64,000 nt of DNA from Dyella sp. BiH032 (GCF_031954525.1 NZ_CP134867.1:2294001-2358000); one strand, 5' to 3'; numbered from the stretch's first letter, positions 1 to 8,640 are shown. Notes: generated by a model from the sequence alone, not told the origin. Translations and numbers: made by a program.

Positions 1-321
1 AATCGCGTGGCCGGCCTGGATGGCCGTGAGCCGCAGCCCGTCGAGCGCGCGGAACGCCACCAGCATGCTCGCGGCGCAGGCGGCGGCCAGCAGGCAGGTG
101 AGGAGCAGGGCCGCGTTGTTGGCGTAATTGAGCGAGCCGGCAAGCATGATCAGCAGCAGCACGCCGAAGGCGACGCCGAGCCCGCTGGGCACGATATAAA
201 TGCGACGCCGATGCAGCTCGATCGGCAGGCTTTCCGGCTTCCGGTAGCGCGTCAGCGCGGGCAGCCGCCGTTCGGCCCAGTGCTGGAAGCGGCGATAGGT
301 CTCGGCCACGCCCATGGCCAT
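1..321 (-). CDS. DUF58 domain protein, N-terminal part only
   Basis: This is the first 107 codons of a gene that continues past the left edge. The product opens with a short cytoplasmic stretch (MAMGVAETYRRFQHWAERR) and has two hydrophobic segments in about residues 42-90, the usual start of DUF58 membrane proteins. DUF58 proteins are encoded next to MoxR ATPases and are thought to act with them as chaperone or vWA-type assemblies. The start codon overlaps the moxR stop by one base (TGATG), which indicates translational coupling. Family assignment is from the N-terminus and context, since the conserved DUF58 core lies outside the window. Confidence 0.8.
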   Translation of the reverse strand, partial: MAMGVAETYRRFQHWAERRLPALTRYRKPESLPIELHRRRIYIVPSGLGVAFGVLLLIMLAGSLNYANNAALLLTCLLAAACAASMLVAFRALDGLRLTAIQAGHAI

Positions 322-1262
322 CAACCCACCGCCACCTCGGCGAGCAGCTGGCGCGCGAGCGTGTCGCCGTTGGCGCCGCGTGCCGGCACCAGGCGGTGCG
401 CGGCGAGCGGCACGAACAGCGCCTGCACGTCTTCCGGCAGGACATGCCCGCGGCCGGACAGCATGGCCCAGGTGCGCGAAGCATTGAGCAGGGCCAGCCC
501 GGCGCGCGGAGACAGGCCGACGCGGATGTCCGCGTGCCGGCGGCTGGCTGCGAGCAGCGCCTGCAGATAATCGAGCAGCGCCGGGCTGGCGGTGATCGCC
601 TGGGCCTGGCGATGCAGCGCCGCCAGCGCCGGACCGTCGAGCTTCGGCCCGAGCTGCGCGAGCAGGTCGCGCCGGTCGCTGCCGGTGAGCAGGGCGCGTT
701 CCGCCGCGGCGTCGGGATAGTCCAGCGAGAGGCGCAGCATGAAGCGGTCGAGCTGCGAATCCGGCAGCGGGAACGTGCCGGCGAGGTCCAGCGGGTTCTG
801 CGTGGCGACCACGAAAAACGGCTGCGGCAGCGCATGCGTCTGGCCGTCCACCGTGACCTGTGCTTCGGCCATGGCTTCGAGCAGCGCGCTCTGCGTCTTG
901 GGCGTGGCGCGGTTGATCTCGTCCGCGAGCAGCAGGCCGGTGAAGATGGGGCCGGGATGGAAGCGGAACTGGCCGGTCTCGCGCTCGTAGACGCTCACCC
1001 CGATAATGTCGGACGGCAGCAGGTCGCTGGTGAACTGCACGCGCTGGAAGTCCAGCGCGAAGCTGGCCGCAAGCGCGTGGGCCAGCGTGGTCTTGCCTAC
1101 ACCGGGCACGTCTTCCAGCAGCAGGTGCCCACCGGCGACCAGGCAAGTGAAGGCGAGCTTCACCTGGCGCGGCTTGCCCAGCAGCACCTGGTTGACCTGC
1201 GCCATCGCGGCGTCCAGGCGGGAATGCAGTGCGTCATCGTGGAGCGGAGTGATCGCGGACAT
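321..1262 (-). CDS. MoxR-family AAA+ ATPase
   Basis: A 313-residue AAA+ ATPase of the MoxR (AAA_3) family. Walker A (GVGKTT, residues 54-59), Walker B (LLADE, about 111-115) and a sensor-1 motif ATQNP (153-157) are all visible. MoxR proteins work as chaperones that mature or activate partner complexes, usually with DUF58 or vWA proteins, and here the DUF58 gene follows with a one-base overlap. I chose the start MSAITPLHDD at 1262 because the upstream in-frame extension is Arg/Pro-rich, unlike this family, and would run into the divergent gene at 1303. The substrate complex cannot be told from sequence. Confidence 0.9.
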   Translation of the reverse strand: MSAITPLHDDALHSRLDAAMAQVNQVLLGKPRQVKLAFTCLVAGGHLLLEDVPGVGKTTLAHALAASFALDFQRVQFTSDLLPSDIIGVSVYERETGQFRFHPGPIFTGLLLADEINRATPKTQSALLEAMAEAQVTVDGQTHALPQPFFVVATQNPLDLAGTFPLPDSQLDRFMLRLSLDYPDAAAERALLTGSDRRDLLAQLGPKLDGPALAALHRQAQAITASPALLDYLQALLAASRRHADIRVGLSPRAGLALLNASRTWAMLSGRGHVLPEDVQALFVPLAAHRLVPARGANGDTLARQLLAEVAVG

Positions 1263-1302
1263 GGCACCAGGAAGCTGGAAGAAGGCGGGCAGGGCATGAC
1301 CC

Positions 1303-2898
1303 ATGCGTGACCAAGGGAGTGTAGCCGTCGGCCTCGCGCGCTGGCGAGGCGCTTTTCTCATTGCCTTCCTCGTGCTGCTGGCGGCGCGCATCACTGTTGC
1401 CGCGCATCTGTCGCCGTTCGGTGACGAGGCTTTCTATTGGCAGGAGAGCCGACACCCGGCCTGGGGCTACAGCGATCTGCCGCCGTTCACCGCATGGCTG
1501 ATCCGCCTGGGTGAAACGGTGGCCGGTCATGGGCCGCTGGGTATGCGCTGGCCGTTCCTGCTGCTCGGCAGCCTGTTGCCCTGGCTGGTGGTGGCATTTG
1601 CCCGCCGCGCCTTCGATGTGCGGGCTGGATGGCAGGCAGGTCTGCTGTGCCTGGCCTTGCCGTTGGCTGGCAGTCTCGGCGTGCTGGCGCTTCCGGATGT
1701 GCCGTTGACGGTCGCCAGCATGCTTGCGTTGTATGCCCTGCTGCGCGCAATGCAGGAAGATCGGTTGCGCGATTGGCTGTGTCTTGGTCTGGCGCTCGCC
1801 GTGTGCTGGCTGACCCATTACCGCGCGGCGATGCCGATGCTGGCCGGCGTGCTCCTGTTTGCCACGACGCCGCGGGGACGCCTGCAATGGCGGCGCCGGG
1901 GGCTTTGGGTGGCCGTCGCGGTTTCGATGCTGGGCCTGATTCCGCTGGCCGTGTCCAACTGGCAGCAACGTGGTGCGGGTGTTGCGTTTCAGGTCGTGGA
2001 ACGCAATCCCTGGCGTTTTCACGCCGACGCGCTGGTGCAGCCGCTGGAACAAGCAGCGGCATGCACGCCGCTTCTCTATGTCTTGCTGCTATGGGCGGCA
2101 TGGCGCAGCTGGCGCCGCCGCGGCGAAGGCGCGCCGTGGGATGTCATCGCGGTGGCCTCGCTGTGTTTCATCCTGCTCTATTTCGTGCTGGGGCTGTTCG
2201 CGGACGACCTGCGGTTCCGCGCGCACTGGCCGTTGCCGGGCTACCTGCCGCTGCTCGGCGCACTGCCGGTACTGTTGCGCGCGTACTGGTCGCGGCGTTG
2301 GGTGCGTTCCGTCGCCGTCGCCGCGTTCGGGATGGCTTTGCTTGGGCACCTGGGTGGCCTGGTCTATCTGGGTATGGCCGCCAGCGAGCGCGGTGCGAGC
2401 GCGCTTGCGGGAGTGAAGGCTTTTCCGGCGCGCTTCGTCGGCTGGAAGGAAAGCGGCGATGCCGCGCGTGAACTGCTGCGGCATCGTCCTGCCGTCCTGG
2501 TGGCGGACAACTTCATGCTTGCCGCCGAGCTCGATTTCCAACTGGGCGAAACGGTCCCCGTGTATGCGCTCGACAGTCCGCTGAACACCAAGCATGGGCG
2601 GGCACCGCAACTGGCCGCATGGCACCGCGATGAAGCAGCCCTGCGCGAAGAACATCCGCATGCGCCGATGCTGCTAGCCGTCGACGAGACCGCGCTGCGC
2701 ATACGTGAACGCTCCGATTGGCTGGGTACGCTTTGCCAGCGGATCGAAGCACCTTCGTCACTGCGGCGGCTGGATCTCTTCGACGGCCGCCGTCGAGTGG
2801 CGTTCTATGCGGGCCGGGTACCGGTGCCGGGCATGTCGCCGATCGCTCCGGCGGATTGCCTCATCTGGCGCGAAGGAACAGCGGCCTTTGCGCGTTGA
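1303..2898 (+). CDS. membrane glycosyltransferase, GT39/ArnT-like
   Basis: A 531-residue polytopic inner-membrane protein with about ten hydrophobic segments. An acidic pair follows the first one (FGDEAFYW, D41-E42), the typical placement of the catalytic Asp/Glu in the first periplasmic loop of GT-C transferases of the PMT/ArnT type. Such enzymes move a sugar from a polyprenyl-phosphate carrier onto lipid, glycan or protein in the periplasm. The C-terminal 150 residues form a soluble region. It is divergent from moxR, with 40 bp between. Family is clear; acceptor and donor sugars are unknown. Confidence 0.8.
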   Translation: MRDQGSVAVGLARWRGAFLIAFLVLLAARITVAAHLSPFGDEAFYWQESRHPAWGYSDLPPFTAWLIRLGETVAGHGPLGMRWPFLLLGSLLPWLVVAFARRAFDVRAGWQAGLLCLALPLAGSLGVLALPDVPLTVASMLALYALLRAMQEDRLRDWLCLGLALAVCWLTHYRAAMPMLAGVLLFATTPRGRLQWRRRGLWVAVAVSMLGLIPLAVSNWQQRGAGVAFQVVERNPWRFHADALVQPLEQAAACTPLLYVLLLWAAWRSWRRRGEGAPWDVIAVASLCFILLYFVLGLFADDLRFRAHWPLPGYLPLLGALPVLLRAYWSRRWVRSVAVAAFGMALLGHLGGLVYLGMAASERGASALAGVKAFPARFVGWKESGDAARELLRHRPAVLVADNFMLAAELDFQLGETVPVYALDSPLNTKHGRAPQLAAWHRDEAALREEHPHAPMLLAVDETALRIRERSDWLGTLCQRIEAPSSLRRLDLFDGRRRVAFYAGRVPVPGMSPIAPADCLIWREGTAAFAR

Positions 2899-2907
2899 GG
2901 TCCCCGG

Positions 2908-3495
2908 TCAGGGCAGGGCTGCGCCTGCCTGGCGCAACAGCCGTGCCAGGGCGATCAGCGGCAGACCGATCAGCGCGGTCGGGTCTTCGTTGTCGATGCG
3001 TTCGAACAGGCTGATGCCCAGACCCTCACACTTGAAGCTGCCGGCGCAGTCGAGCGGCTGTTCGCGCTCGATATAGCGGGCGATCTCATCCTCGCCAAGG
3101 GTGCGGAAATGTACCCGGGTATGATCGACGTGCGTTTGCCGCTGTCCCTTGCGGGTGTCGAAAAGGCAGAGCGCGGTGTGGAAATGCACGATGCGTCCCG
3201 AGCTGGCGGCTAGCTGCGCGTGGGCGCGCTCGGGCGTGCCGGGCTTGTCGAGTATCCGGCCATCGAGTTCCGCCACCTGATCGGAGCCGATCACCAGCGC
3301 GTCCGCTATGCCTGCGGCGGCGGCTTCCGCCTTGGCAATGGCCAGGCGCAAGGCGCGTGCGGCTGACTCCTCGCCGGGAAGGGCCGCTTCGTCGGTCCCC
3401 GGCGAACGCTGTTCGAAATCCGCCCAGAGCCGTCGCAGCAGTTCCGCCCGATAGCGTGAAGTGGAGCCGAGGATCAGCCGGCAGGCGCTGCTCAT
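2908..3495 (-). CDS. Maf-like nucleotide pyrophosphatase, YceF type
   Basis: A 195-residue Maf-family protein. It begins with the family signature ILGSTSRYR (residues 8-16) and carries the catalytic-site motif GSDQV (70-74), followed by KPGTPERA. Maf proteins hydrolyse non-canonical or modified nucleoside triphosphates. The YceF subgroup, which commonly sits beside yceD-rpmF, prefers 7-methyl-GTP, so that subgroup is inferred from both sequence and neighbourhood. Its start overlaps the stop of the upstream membrane protein by four bases (ATGA). Full length for the family. Confidence 0.9.
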   Translation of the reverse strand: MSSACRLILGSTSRYRAELLRRLWADFEQRSPGTDEAALPGEESAARALRLAIAKAEAAAAGIADALVIGSDQVAELDGRILDKPGTPERAHAQLAASSGRIVHFHTALCLFDTRKGQRQTHVDHTRVHFRTLGEDEIARYIEREQPLDCAGSFKCEGLGISLFERIDNEDPTALIGLPLIALARLLRQAGAALP

Positions 3496-3947
3496 GCGTG
3501 AGGATCGCGCTGGATGTGTTCGCGCATGGCGTCGTCCAGGGCGTGCTGGGCCTGGTCGAGCGCCTTGAGCAGGGGCGCCAGGCGGCTACGGGTCTCAGCC
3601 ATGGTCGAGACGGCTTGGTTGAGCTGCTCCTGCGTGGCCGTCGGTGCCCGGTCGCGGATCCAGATACGCTGCTGCAGCAGGGAGCGCAGCCCCGCCTCGA
3701 TCGCCTGGCGGGCCTCCTGTTCGCTGGCCGCCGGCTTGTCCGGGTTGAGCGACATCACCGCGTGCGCCTGCTGCAGACCGGCCCGGCAGGTCTTGAGGTC
3801 TGCTTCGAGGCGGTCCGCCAGTTCCAGCAACTGGTGCAAGCTGTCCGTGCGGCGGTTTCCCCGGCGTCGGAGCCAGAGGGACGCTCCGGCGGCGCAGGCG
3901 ACGAGGACGAACAGGGCGGCCGAGCCGTACGTCAGATAAGCATTCAC
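3492..3947 (-). CDS. small membrane-anchored coiled-coil protein
   Basis: I do not recognise a named family. The 151-residue product has one N-terminal transmembrane helix (about residues 7-27), a basic stop-transfer RLRRRGNRR-like stretch, and a charged, largely helical cytoplasmic part with Leu heptads (DSLHQLLELADRLEADL; SRLAPLLKALDQAQHALDDAM). It overlaps maf by four bases, so the two are co-transcribed. The layout suggests a membrane-tethered helical scaffold, but no function can be given. The start is supported by the start of the hydrophobic segment. Confidence 0.75.
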   Translation of the reverse strand: MNAYLTYGSAALFVLVACAAGASLWLRRRGNRRTDSLHQLLELADRLEADLKTCRAGLQQAHAVMSLNPDKPAASEQEARQAIEAGLRSLLQQRIWIRDRAPTATQEQLNQAVSTMAETRSRLAPLLKALDQAQHALDDAMREHIQRDPHA

Positions 3948-4097
3948 GTGAGGCAGAACGGCTCGGTGGCGTGAGAAGATGGGGCAGTCTGCCGCATGGC
4001 GGAGGGTCCAGGCAAAAGCGGTGAGCCGTGCGCGCCGGGCAGGCTGCGGGGAATGTGGCGCGCCAAGCAGTATGTCGCGCTGACGGTCGACGATAGG

Positions 4098-4126
4098 TTG
4101 ACTTCGATCATCCGCAAACCTATGAT
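4098..4126 (+). promoter_or_regulatory. sigma-70 promoter for yceD-rpmF
   Basis: TTGACT (4098-4103) and TATGAT (4121-4126) are separated by exactly 17 bp, one mismatch each from consensus. The expected start of transcription, about 7 bases after the -10, falls at 4132-4134, only 2-4 bases before the yceD ATG at 4136. No Shine-Dalgarno sequence is present. Confidence 0.8.
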
Positions 4127-4135
4127 TTCGCGATT

Positions 4136-4651
4136 ATGTCCGTGACACTGCCAGAGTCCGTGGACGCTTGGCGCATGGTCTCGGCGCGGCGTTCGTTCCA
4201 GGGGGCGTTGCCCATCGCCGATCTGCGGCGCCTGAGCGAGGTTCTCGCCGGCACCGAGGGAGAAGCCCGGTTCGAGCTGGACTTCGGTCGTGACGAGTTC
4301 GGCAATGCGTACCTCGATGTGCGCGTCGACGCTCCGCTCATGCTGATCTGCCAGCGTTCCCTGGAGCCTTTCGTGCTTCCGGTGAAGGTGGACAGCCGGC
4401 TCGGCCTGATCCGCCATGAGCGCGATGAGGCGGCGCTGCCTGGCGGCAGCGAGCCGTTGCTGGTCGCCGAGGACGGGAAGCTGGCCTTGGCGGATGTGAT
4501 CGAAGACGAATTGCTGTTGGCGCTGCCGCTGGTGCCGGTCAATCCGGACAGTAAGCTGCCCGACGAAGTAGTGACCCCGTCGCCCGGGGAACATTCCGGC
4601 GAGGGACGTTCCGACAACCCGTTCGCGGTTCTGCGCGAACTCAAGAAATAA
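4136..4651 (+). CDS. yceD: YceD (DUF177), 23S rRNA accumulation protein
   Basis: A 171-residue DUF177 protein. YceD is encoded upstream of rpmF in most bacteria and is needed for normal 23S rRNA levels. The family core is visible as LICQRSLEPF (about residues 70-79), followed by the acidic ALADVIEDELLLALPLVP segment (about 120-137). The usual motif is CQRC; here the second Cys is Ser. The predicted promoter places the mRNA 5' end a few bases before this ATG, and the next in-frame Met (residue 13) would cut into the conserved DAWRMV start, so this start is preferred even though it lacks a ribosome binding site. Confidence 0.93.
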   Translation: MSVTLPESVDAWRMVSARRSFQGALPIADLRRLSEVLAGTEGEARFELDFGRDEFGNAYLDVRVDAPLMLICQRSLEPFVLPVKVDSRLGLIRHERDEAALPGGSEPLLVAEDGKLALADVIEDELLLALPLVPVNPDSKLPDEVVTPSPGEHSGEGRSDNPFAVLRELKK

Positions 4652-4672
4652 ACGCTTAGCTGGAGACTCACC

Positions 4673-4867
4673 ATGGCCGTTGCCAAGAGCCGCAAAACCC
4701 CGTCCACCCGCGGCATGCGTCGTTCGCACGATGCGCTGAAGACCGTGCAGCTGGCCACCGATCCGACCAGCGGCGAGGTGCACCTGCGCCACCACGTCAC
4801 CAAGGACGGCTACTACCGCGGCAAGAAGGTCATCGACACCAACACCGCGGTGGTCGAAGAGGACTGA
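4673..4867 (+). CDS. rpmF: 50S ribosomal protein L32
   Basis: A 64-residue L32 protein of normal length. It has the family start [20 protein letters not shown] and the conserved segment [17 protein letters not shown], and lacks the zinc-binding cysteines of the C+ type of L32. L32 is a small protein of the large ribosomal subunit near the peptide exit region. It lies 21 bp after yceD with a TGGAGA ribosome binding site and is surely co-transcribed with it. A weak hairpin follows at 4877-4895 (CGAGAG and CTCTCG arms, then GGTTTTG), a possible partial terminator before fabH. Confidence 0.97.
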   Translation: MAVAKSRKTPSTRGMRRSHDALKTVQLATDPTSGEVHLRHHVTKDGYYRGKKVIDTNTAVVEED

Positions 4868-5034
4868 GCGTTTCCGCGAGAGTTTCCTGCTCTCGAGGTT
4901 TTGCTTCCCAAGGCGGCGCGGTCACGCGCCGCTTTGCGTTTAGGCGCTCACGAACGTAACTTTGCGGTCTTGGTGCGGGCGGTCTCCCGGTCGGGTGAGG
5001 CGCCATATGCACCGATTCCGCTGACGGACAGTCC

Positions 5035-6009
5035 ATGGCCCAGATCTATTCCCGCATCATCGCCACCGGCAGCGCGCTGCCGGAGCGTGTCGTCACCAAT
5101 GCCGACCTGGAGAAATTTGTCGATACCAGCGACGAATGGATCCGCGAGCGCACCGGCATCCGTCAGCGCCATATCGCCGCCGACGGCGAGACCACCGGCG
5201 ATCTCGCCGCGCTGGCAGCGCAGCGCGCGCTGGAAGCTGCGGGCGTCAAGGCGTCCGAGCTCGATCTGATCGTCATGGGCACCACCACGCCCGACATCAT
5301 TTTTCCTTCTACGGCCTGCCTGGTGCAGCACCGCCTTGGCGCGAACGGCTGCGCTGCGTTCGATGTCAATGCGGCCTGCTCGGGCTTCGTCTATGCGCTT
5401 GGCGTCGCCGACAAATTCATTCGTAGCGGCCAGTCCAAGAAGGTGCTGGTGATCGGTGCCGAGACGCTGACCCGCATGCTGGACTGGGACGACCGTACTA
5501 CTTGCGTGCTGTTCGGCGACGGTGCCGGCGCCGTGGTGCTGGAGGCCTCGTCCGAACCGGGCATCTATGCCACCTGCCTGCATGCCGACGGCGGCCACAA
5601 GGAACTGCTGTACAACCCGGTCGGCGTGTCGGTCGGATTCAAGGATGAGAAGAACCATGGCGTGCGCGTGATGATGGCCGGCCGCGAAGTGTTCAAGGTT
5701 GCCGTGAAAACGCTGGACGCACTGGTCGAGGAAACCCTTACCGCTGCCGGCATGGATGCATCACAGCTGGACTGGCTGATACCGCACCAGGCAAACCTGC
5801 GCATTATCGAAGCCACCGCCAAGCGCTTGAGCATGCCGATGGACAAGGTCATCGTCACGGTGGACAAGCATGCCAACACCTCGGCCGGCTCGGTGCCGCT
5901 GGCGCTCGACTACGCCGTGCGTTCGGGCAAGGTGCAGCGTGGCCAGAATCTCTTGCTGGAAGCCTTCGGTGGCGGATTCACCTGGGCATCGGCGCTGCTG
6001 CGCTACTGA
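5035..6009 (+). CDS. fabH: beta-ketoacyl-ACP synthase III
   Basis: A 324-residue KAS III, which condenses an acyl-CoA (acetyl-CoA or a branched primer) with malonyl-ACP to start fatty acid synthesis. The catalytic triad is complete: Cys115 in NAACSGF, His251 in IPHQAN and Asn281 in HANTSAGS. The start MAQIYSRIIATGSALPE matches the family. In enterobacteria plsX sits between rpmF and fabH; here only 167 bp separate them and no plsX is present. It is followed by fabD after 135 bp that contain a strong UUCG-loop hairpin. Confidence 0.97.
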   Translation: MAQIYSRIIATGSALPERVVTNADLEKFVDTSDEWIRERTGIRQRHIAADGETTGDLAALAAQRALEAAGVKASELDLIVMGTTTPDIIFPSTACLVQHRLGANGCAAFDVNAACSGFVYALGVADKFIRSGQSKKVLVIGAETLTRMLDWDDRTTCVLFGDGAGAVVLEASSEPGIYATCLHADGGHKELLYNPVGVSVGFKDEKNHGVRVMMAGREVFKVAVKTLDALVEETLTAAGMDASQLDWLIPHQANLRIIEATAKRLSMPMDKVIVTVDKHANTSAGSVPLALDYAVRSGKVQRGQNLLLEAFGGGFTWASALLRY

Positions 6010-6034
6010 TCCGTTTCAAACGCAATGCGTCCGT

Positions 6035-6064
6035 GATGCCGCCTTCGGGCGGCATCGTCGTTTT
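6035..6064 (+). terminator. hairpin between fabH and fabD, partial terminator
   Basis: Nine-base arms GATGCCGCC (6035-6043) and GGCGGCATC (6048-6056) enclose a TTCG tetraloop and are followed by GTCGTTTTC. The poor T-run suggests an attenuating or RNA-stabilising hairpin rather than a full stop, since fabD follows on the same strand. Confidence 0.5.
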
Positions 6065-6144
6065 CGGGGGATGGCAGGAATACGGCTGCGTACGGCTTGC
6101 GTTGCTGGCACCATTCCAGTTTTCGTTCACGGACCTTCCCCCGC

Positions 6145-7092
6145 ATGACTCAGAACGCCGCATCGCTCGCTTTCGTCTTTCCTGGCCAGGGCTCGCAGTC
6201 CGTCGGCATGCTGGCGGAACTCGCCGCCGCCCACGCGGAAGTGAGGGCTGCGTTCGATGAAGCCTCGCAAGGCGCCGGGACCGATCTGTGGGCCCTAAGC
6301 CAGCAGGGGCCGGAAGATCTGCTCAACCGCACCGAGAACACCCAGCCTGCACTGCTGGCCGCGAGCGTGGCGGTGTGGCGCGTCTGGCAGAAGCTCGGCG
6401 GCGTGCGGCCGGCGCAGCTCTCGGGTCATAGCCTGGGCGAATACAGCGCATTGGTCTGCGCCGACGCCTTGTCGTTGCACGATGCAGCCGCGCTGGTGGC
6501 CGAGCGCGGCCGCCTGATGCAGGCGGCAGTGCCGGCGGGCGTGGGCGCCATGGCCGCGATTCTTGGTGGCGACGATGCGCAGATCGCCGCGGTCTGTGAA
6601 GAAGTGGCGCAAGGCCAGGTCGTCGCTCCCGCGAACTTCAATTCGCCGGGCCAGCTGGTGATCGCCGGTCATGCGGAAGCGGTGGATCGCGCCCTGGCCA
6701 GGCTCGCCGAGCTGGGCGTCAAGAAGGCCATCAAGCTGGCCGTGTCCGTGCCCTCGCATTGCGCACTGATGCGCGATGCCGCGGACAGGCTGGGCGAGCG
6801 GATGAGCAGCCTCCAGTGGCGTGAACCCACGATCCCCGTGGTGCAGAACGCCGAAGCCCTTGCCTACAGCAAGATCGAGGATATCCGCGGCGCATTGCAG
6901 CGTCAGCTCTACCTGCCGGTGCGCTGGACCCAGTGCGTGCAGGCGCTGGTGGGCGGCGGCGCGACGCGCCTGGCCGAATGCGGCCCGGGCAAGGTTTTGG
7001 CCGGCCTCATCAAGCGTATCGACAAGAGCGTCGACGCCCGTGCCATCGGCACGCCGGCCGATTTGGACGCTGCGCGTACCGAGTGGGCCTGA
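6145..7092 (+). CDS. fabD: malonyl-CoA:ACP transacylase
   Basis: A 315-residue FabD, which loads malonyl groups from CoA onto acyl carrier protein. Visible are the N-terminal FVFPGQGSQ motif (residues 10-18), the nucleophile Ser96 in GHSLGEY and the catalytic His205 in VPSHCALM, with the usual length. I start at MTQNAASLAF (6145) because the 16-residue upstream extension is not conserved in character. It is preceded by fabH and followed, 49 bp later, by fabG. Confidence 0.97.
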   Translation: MTQNAASLAFVFPGQGSQSVGMLAELAAAHAEVRAAFDEASQGAGTDLWALSQQGPEDLLNRTENTQPALLAASVAVWRVWQKLGGVRPAQLSGHSLGEYSALVCADALSLHDAAALVAERGRLMQAAVPAGVGAMAAILGGDDAQIAAVCEEVAQGQVVAPANFNSPGQLVIAGHAEAVDRALARLAELGVKKAIKLAVSVPSHCALMRDAADRLGERMSSLQWREPTIPVVQNAEALAYSKIEDIRGALQRQLYLPVRWTQCVQALVGGGATRLAECGPGKVLAGLIKRIDKSVDARAIGTPADLDAARTEWA

Positions 7093-7141
7093 GCGGCCAG
7101 GCGACGCAAGACATTCCCCGAAGCATCAGGAAGCGACACAG

Positions 7142-7885
7142 ATGAGCAAGACTCTGCAAGGTGAAATCGCCCTCGTCACCGGCGCCAGCCGCGGCATCGG
7201 CGCGGCGATTGCGGACGAACTGGCGGCCCAGGGCGCCACCGTGATCGGCACGGCCACGAGCGAGAGTGGCGCGGCCGCGATCGGCGAGCGTCTCGCTGCG
7301 CATGGCGGCCAGGGACGCGTTCTCAACGTGACCGAGCCCGGCGCGATCGAAGCGCTGGTGGATGCGATCGCCAAGGACGTCGGCCCGCTTTCCATCCTCG
7401 TCAACAATGCCGGCATCACCCGCGACCAGTTGCTGATGCGCATGCGCGACGAGGACTGGCAGGCGATTCTCGATACCAACCTCACCTCGGTCTACCGGGC
7501 TTCCAAGGCGGTCATGCGCGGCATGATGAAGGCGCGCAAGGGCCGCATCATTTCCATCGCGTCAGTCATCGGCCTCACCGGTAACCCGGGCCAGTCGAAT
7601 TACGCCGCGGCCAAGGCGGGCATCATCGCCTTCTCCAAGTCGCTGGCTCGCGAGATCGGCAGTCGCGGCATTACCGTCAACGTGGTCGCCCCGGGCTTCA
7701 TCGATACCGACATGACGCGTTCGCTGCCGGAGGAATCCAAGCAGGCGCTGCTGGGCCAGATCGCCCTGGGGCGCCTGGGCGAGGCGAGCGATATCGCCAA
7801 GGCGGTGGCCTTCCTGGCATCGCCCGCAGCGGCCTACATCACCGGTGAGACGCTTCATGTGAACGGCGGCATGTACATGCCGTAA
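7142..7885 (+). CDS. fabG: 3-oxoacyl-ACP reductase
   Basis: A 247-residue short-chain dehydrogenase, which makes the first NADPH-dependent reduction of the elongation cycle. The cofactor motif GASRGIG (residues 14-20), NNAG (88-91) and the catalytic Ser141, Tyr154 and Lys158 (YAAAK) are present, with the conserved C-terminus [14 protein letters not shown] that identifies FabG among SDRs. A good rho-independent terminator follows 28 bp after the stop, so the fabH-fabD-fabG transcript probably ends here to a large extent. Confidence 0.97.
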   Translation: MSKTLQGEIALVTGASRGIGAAIADELAAQGATVIGTATSESGAAAIGERLAAHGGQGRVLNVTEPGAIEALVDAIAKDVGPLSILVNNAGITRDQLLMRMRDEDWQAILDTNLTSVYRASKAVMRGMMKARKGRIISIASVIGLTGNPGQSNYAAAKAGIIAFSKSLAREIGSRGITVNVVAPGFIDTDMTRSLPEESKQALLGQIALGRLGEASDIAKAVAFLASPAAAYITGETLHVNGGMYMP

Positions 7886-7912
7886 TGCCCGTGCAAGCCG
7901 GCTGCTGTACTG

Positions 7913-7942
7913 GAAGCCGCTCCCCGGGGCGGCTTCTTTTTT
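7913..7942 (+). terminator. rho-independent terminator after fabG
   Basis: Arms GAAGCCGC (7913-7920) and GCGGCTTC (7929-7936) with a C/G-rich loop that can extend the stem, followed by six T residues (7937-7942). It separates fabG from acpP. Confidence 0.85.
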
Positions 7943-8321
7943 GGGGCGCTGGAATCGCCATCTCCCTATGCATGAGGACGATCCGGCGCAACGGGCGAAA
8001 GAACATCCGCAAGGGTATGTGCCGCTCCGGCGTCGCACGCCTTGCCGCAGGACGTACGGTGCCGGGGCCGCACAGGCAATGGCTGGGCCGGCTTGCAGCC
8101 GGTGCGACCTGGTATCACCCGGGGGAGAGAGCGGTACCCCCGCTGCCAACCGAAGCAGGCGGCCCGGGGGTTGTCGCCATCGATCCATTTTTAGGCGACA
8201 ATTACCCTTTCGCGCCGGTCGTCAGGGGCCTGCGCCTCACCGACGTTGGTGGACCGTGGCGGGATATAAGCTTAGCCACTACAATCCGCCGGCAATTTTG
8301 TCCTTGGGAGGTATTGGTAAC
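7943..8321 (+). promoter_or_regulatory. acpP leader: acpP upstream region
   Basis: About 380 bp of DNA with no gene I can support. An open frame runs in phase into acpP from 7941, but its Arg/Pro-rich translation is not protein-like. Since a terminator lies before it, acpP must have its own promoter here. The best -10 candidates are TACAAT (8280-8285) and TATAAG (8265-8270), neither with a good -35. A strong GGGAGG ribosome binding site (8307-8312) precedes the acpP ATG. Confidence 0.5.
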
Positions 8322-8561
8322 ATGAGCACCATCGAAGAGCGCGTCAAAAAGATCGTTGCCGAGCAGCTGGGCGTGAAGGAAGAAGAGGTTAAGCAGAACT
8401 CTTCGTTCGTTGACGATCTGGGCGCGGATTCGCTGGACACCGTCGAGCTGGTGATGGCGCTCGAGGAAGAGTTCGAGACCGAGATCCCGGACGAAGAAGC
8501 CGAGAAGATCACCACGGTGAAGGACGCGGTCGACTACATCAAGGCTCATACCAAGGAATGA
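8322..8561 (+). CDS. acpP: acyl carrier protein
   Basis: A 79-residue acidic acyl carrier protein. The phosphopantetheine attachment site is Ser37 in the [10 protein letters not shown] motif. ACP carries growing acyl chains for the Fab enzymes and for lipid A and phospholipid acylation. The start [10 protein letters not shown] has a strong GGGAGG ribosome binding site. It stands apart from fabG by a terminator and about 380 bp, and from fabF by another hairpin, which fits the much higher expression that ACP needs. Confidence 0.98.
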   Translation: MSTIEERVKKIVAEQLGVKEEEVKQNSSFVDDLGADSLDTVELVMALEEEFETEIPDEEAEKITTVKDAVDYIKAHTKE

Positions 8562-8617
8562 TCGATCGTGCTGGGTGGCGCGACCGCGCTTCCTGCATCA
8601 CGATGCGATACCGAAAG

Positions 8618-8640
8618 CTGCGCCACATTGGCGCAGTTTT
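8618..8640 (+). terminator. terminator-like hairpin after acpP
   Basis: Arms CTGCGCCA (8618-8625) and TGGCGCAG (8629-8636) with a 3-base loop, then TTTTCGTTT. It likely ends much of the short acpP transcript while letting some polymerase through to fabF. Confidence 0.75.

Noticed and set aside
7941..8561. Long version of acpP with a 127-residue N-terminal extension
   Set aside because: The extension is Arg/Pro-rich with no fold-like pattern, while a strong ribosome binding site stands just before the normal ACP start at 8322.
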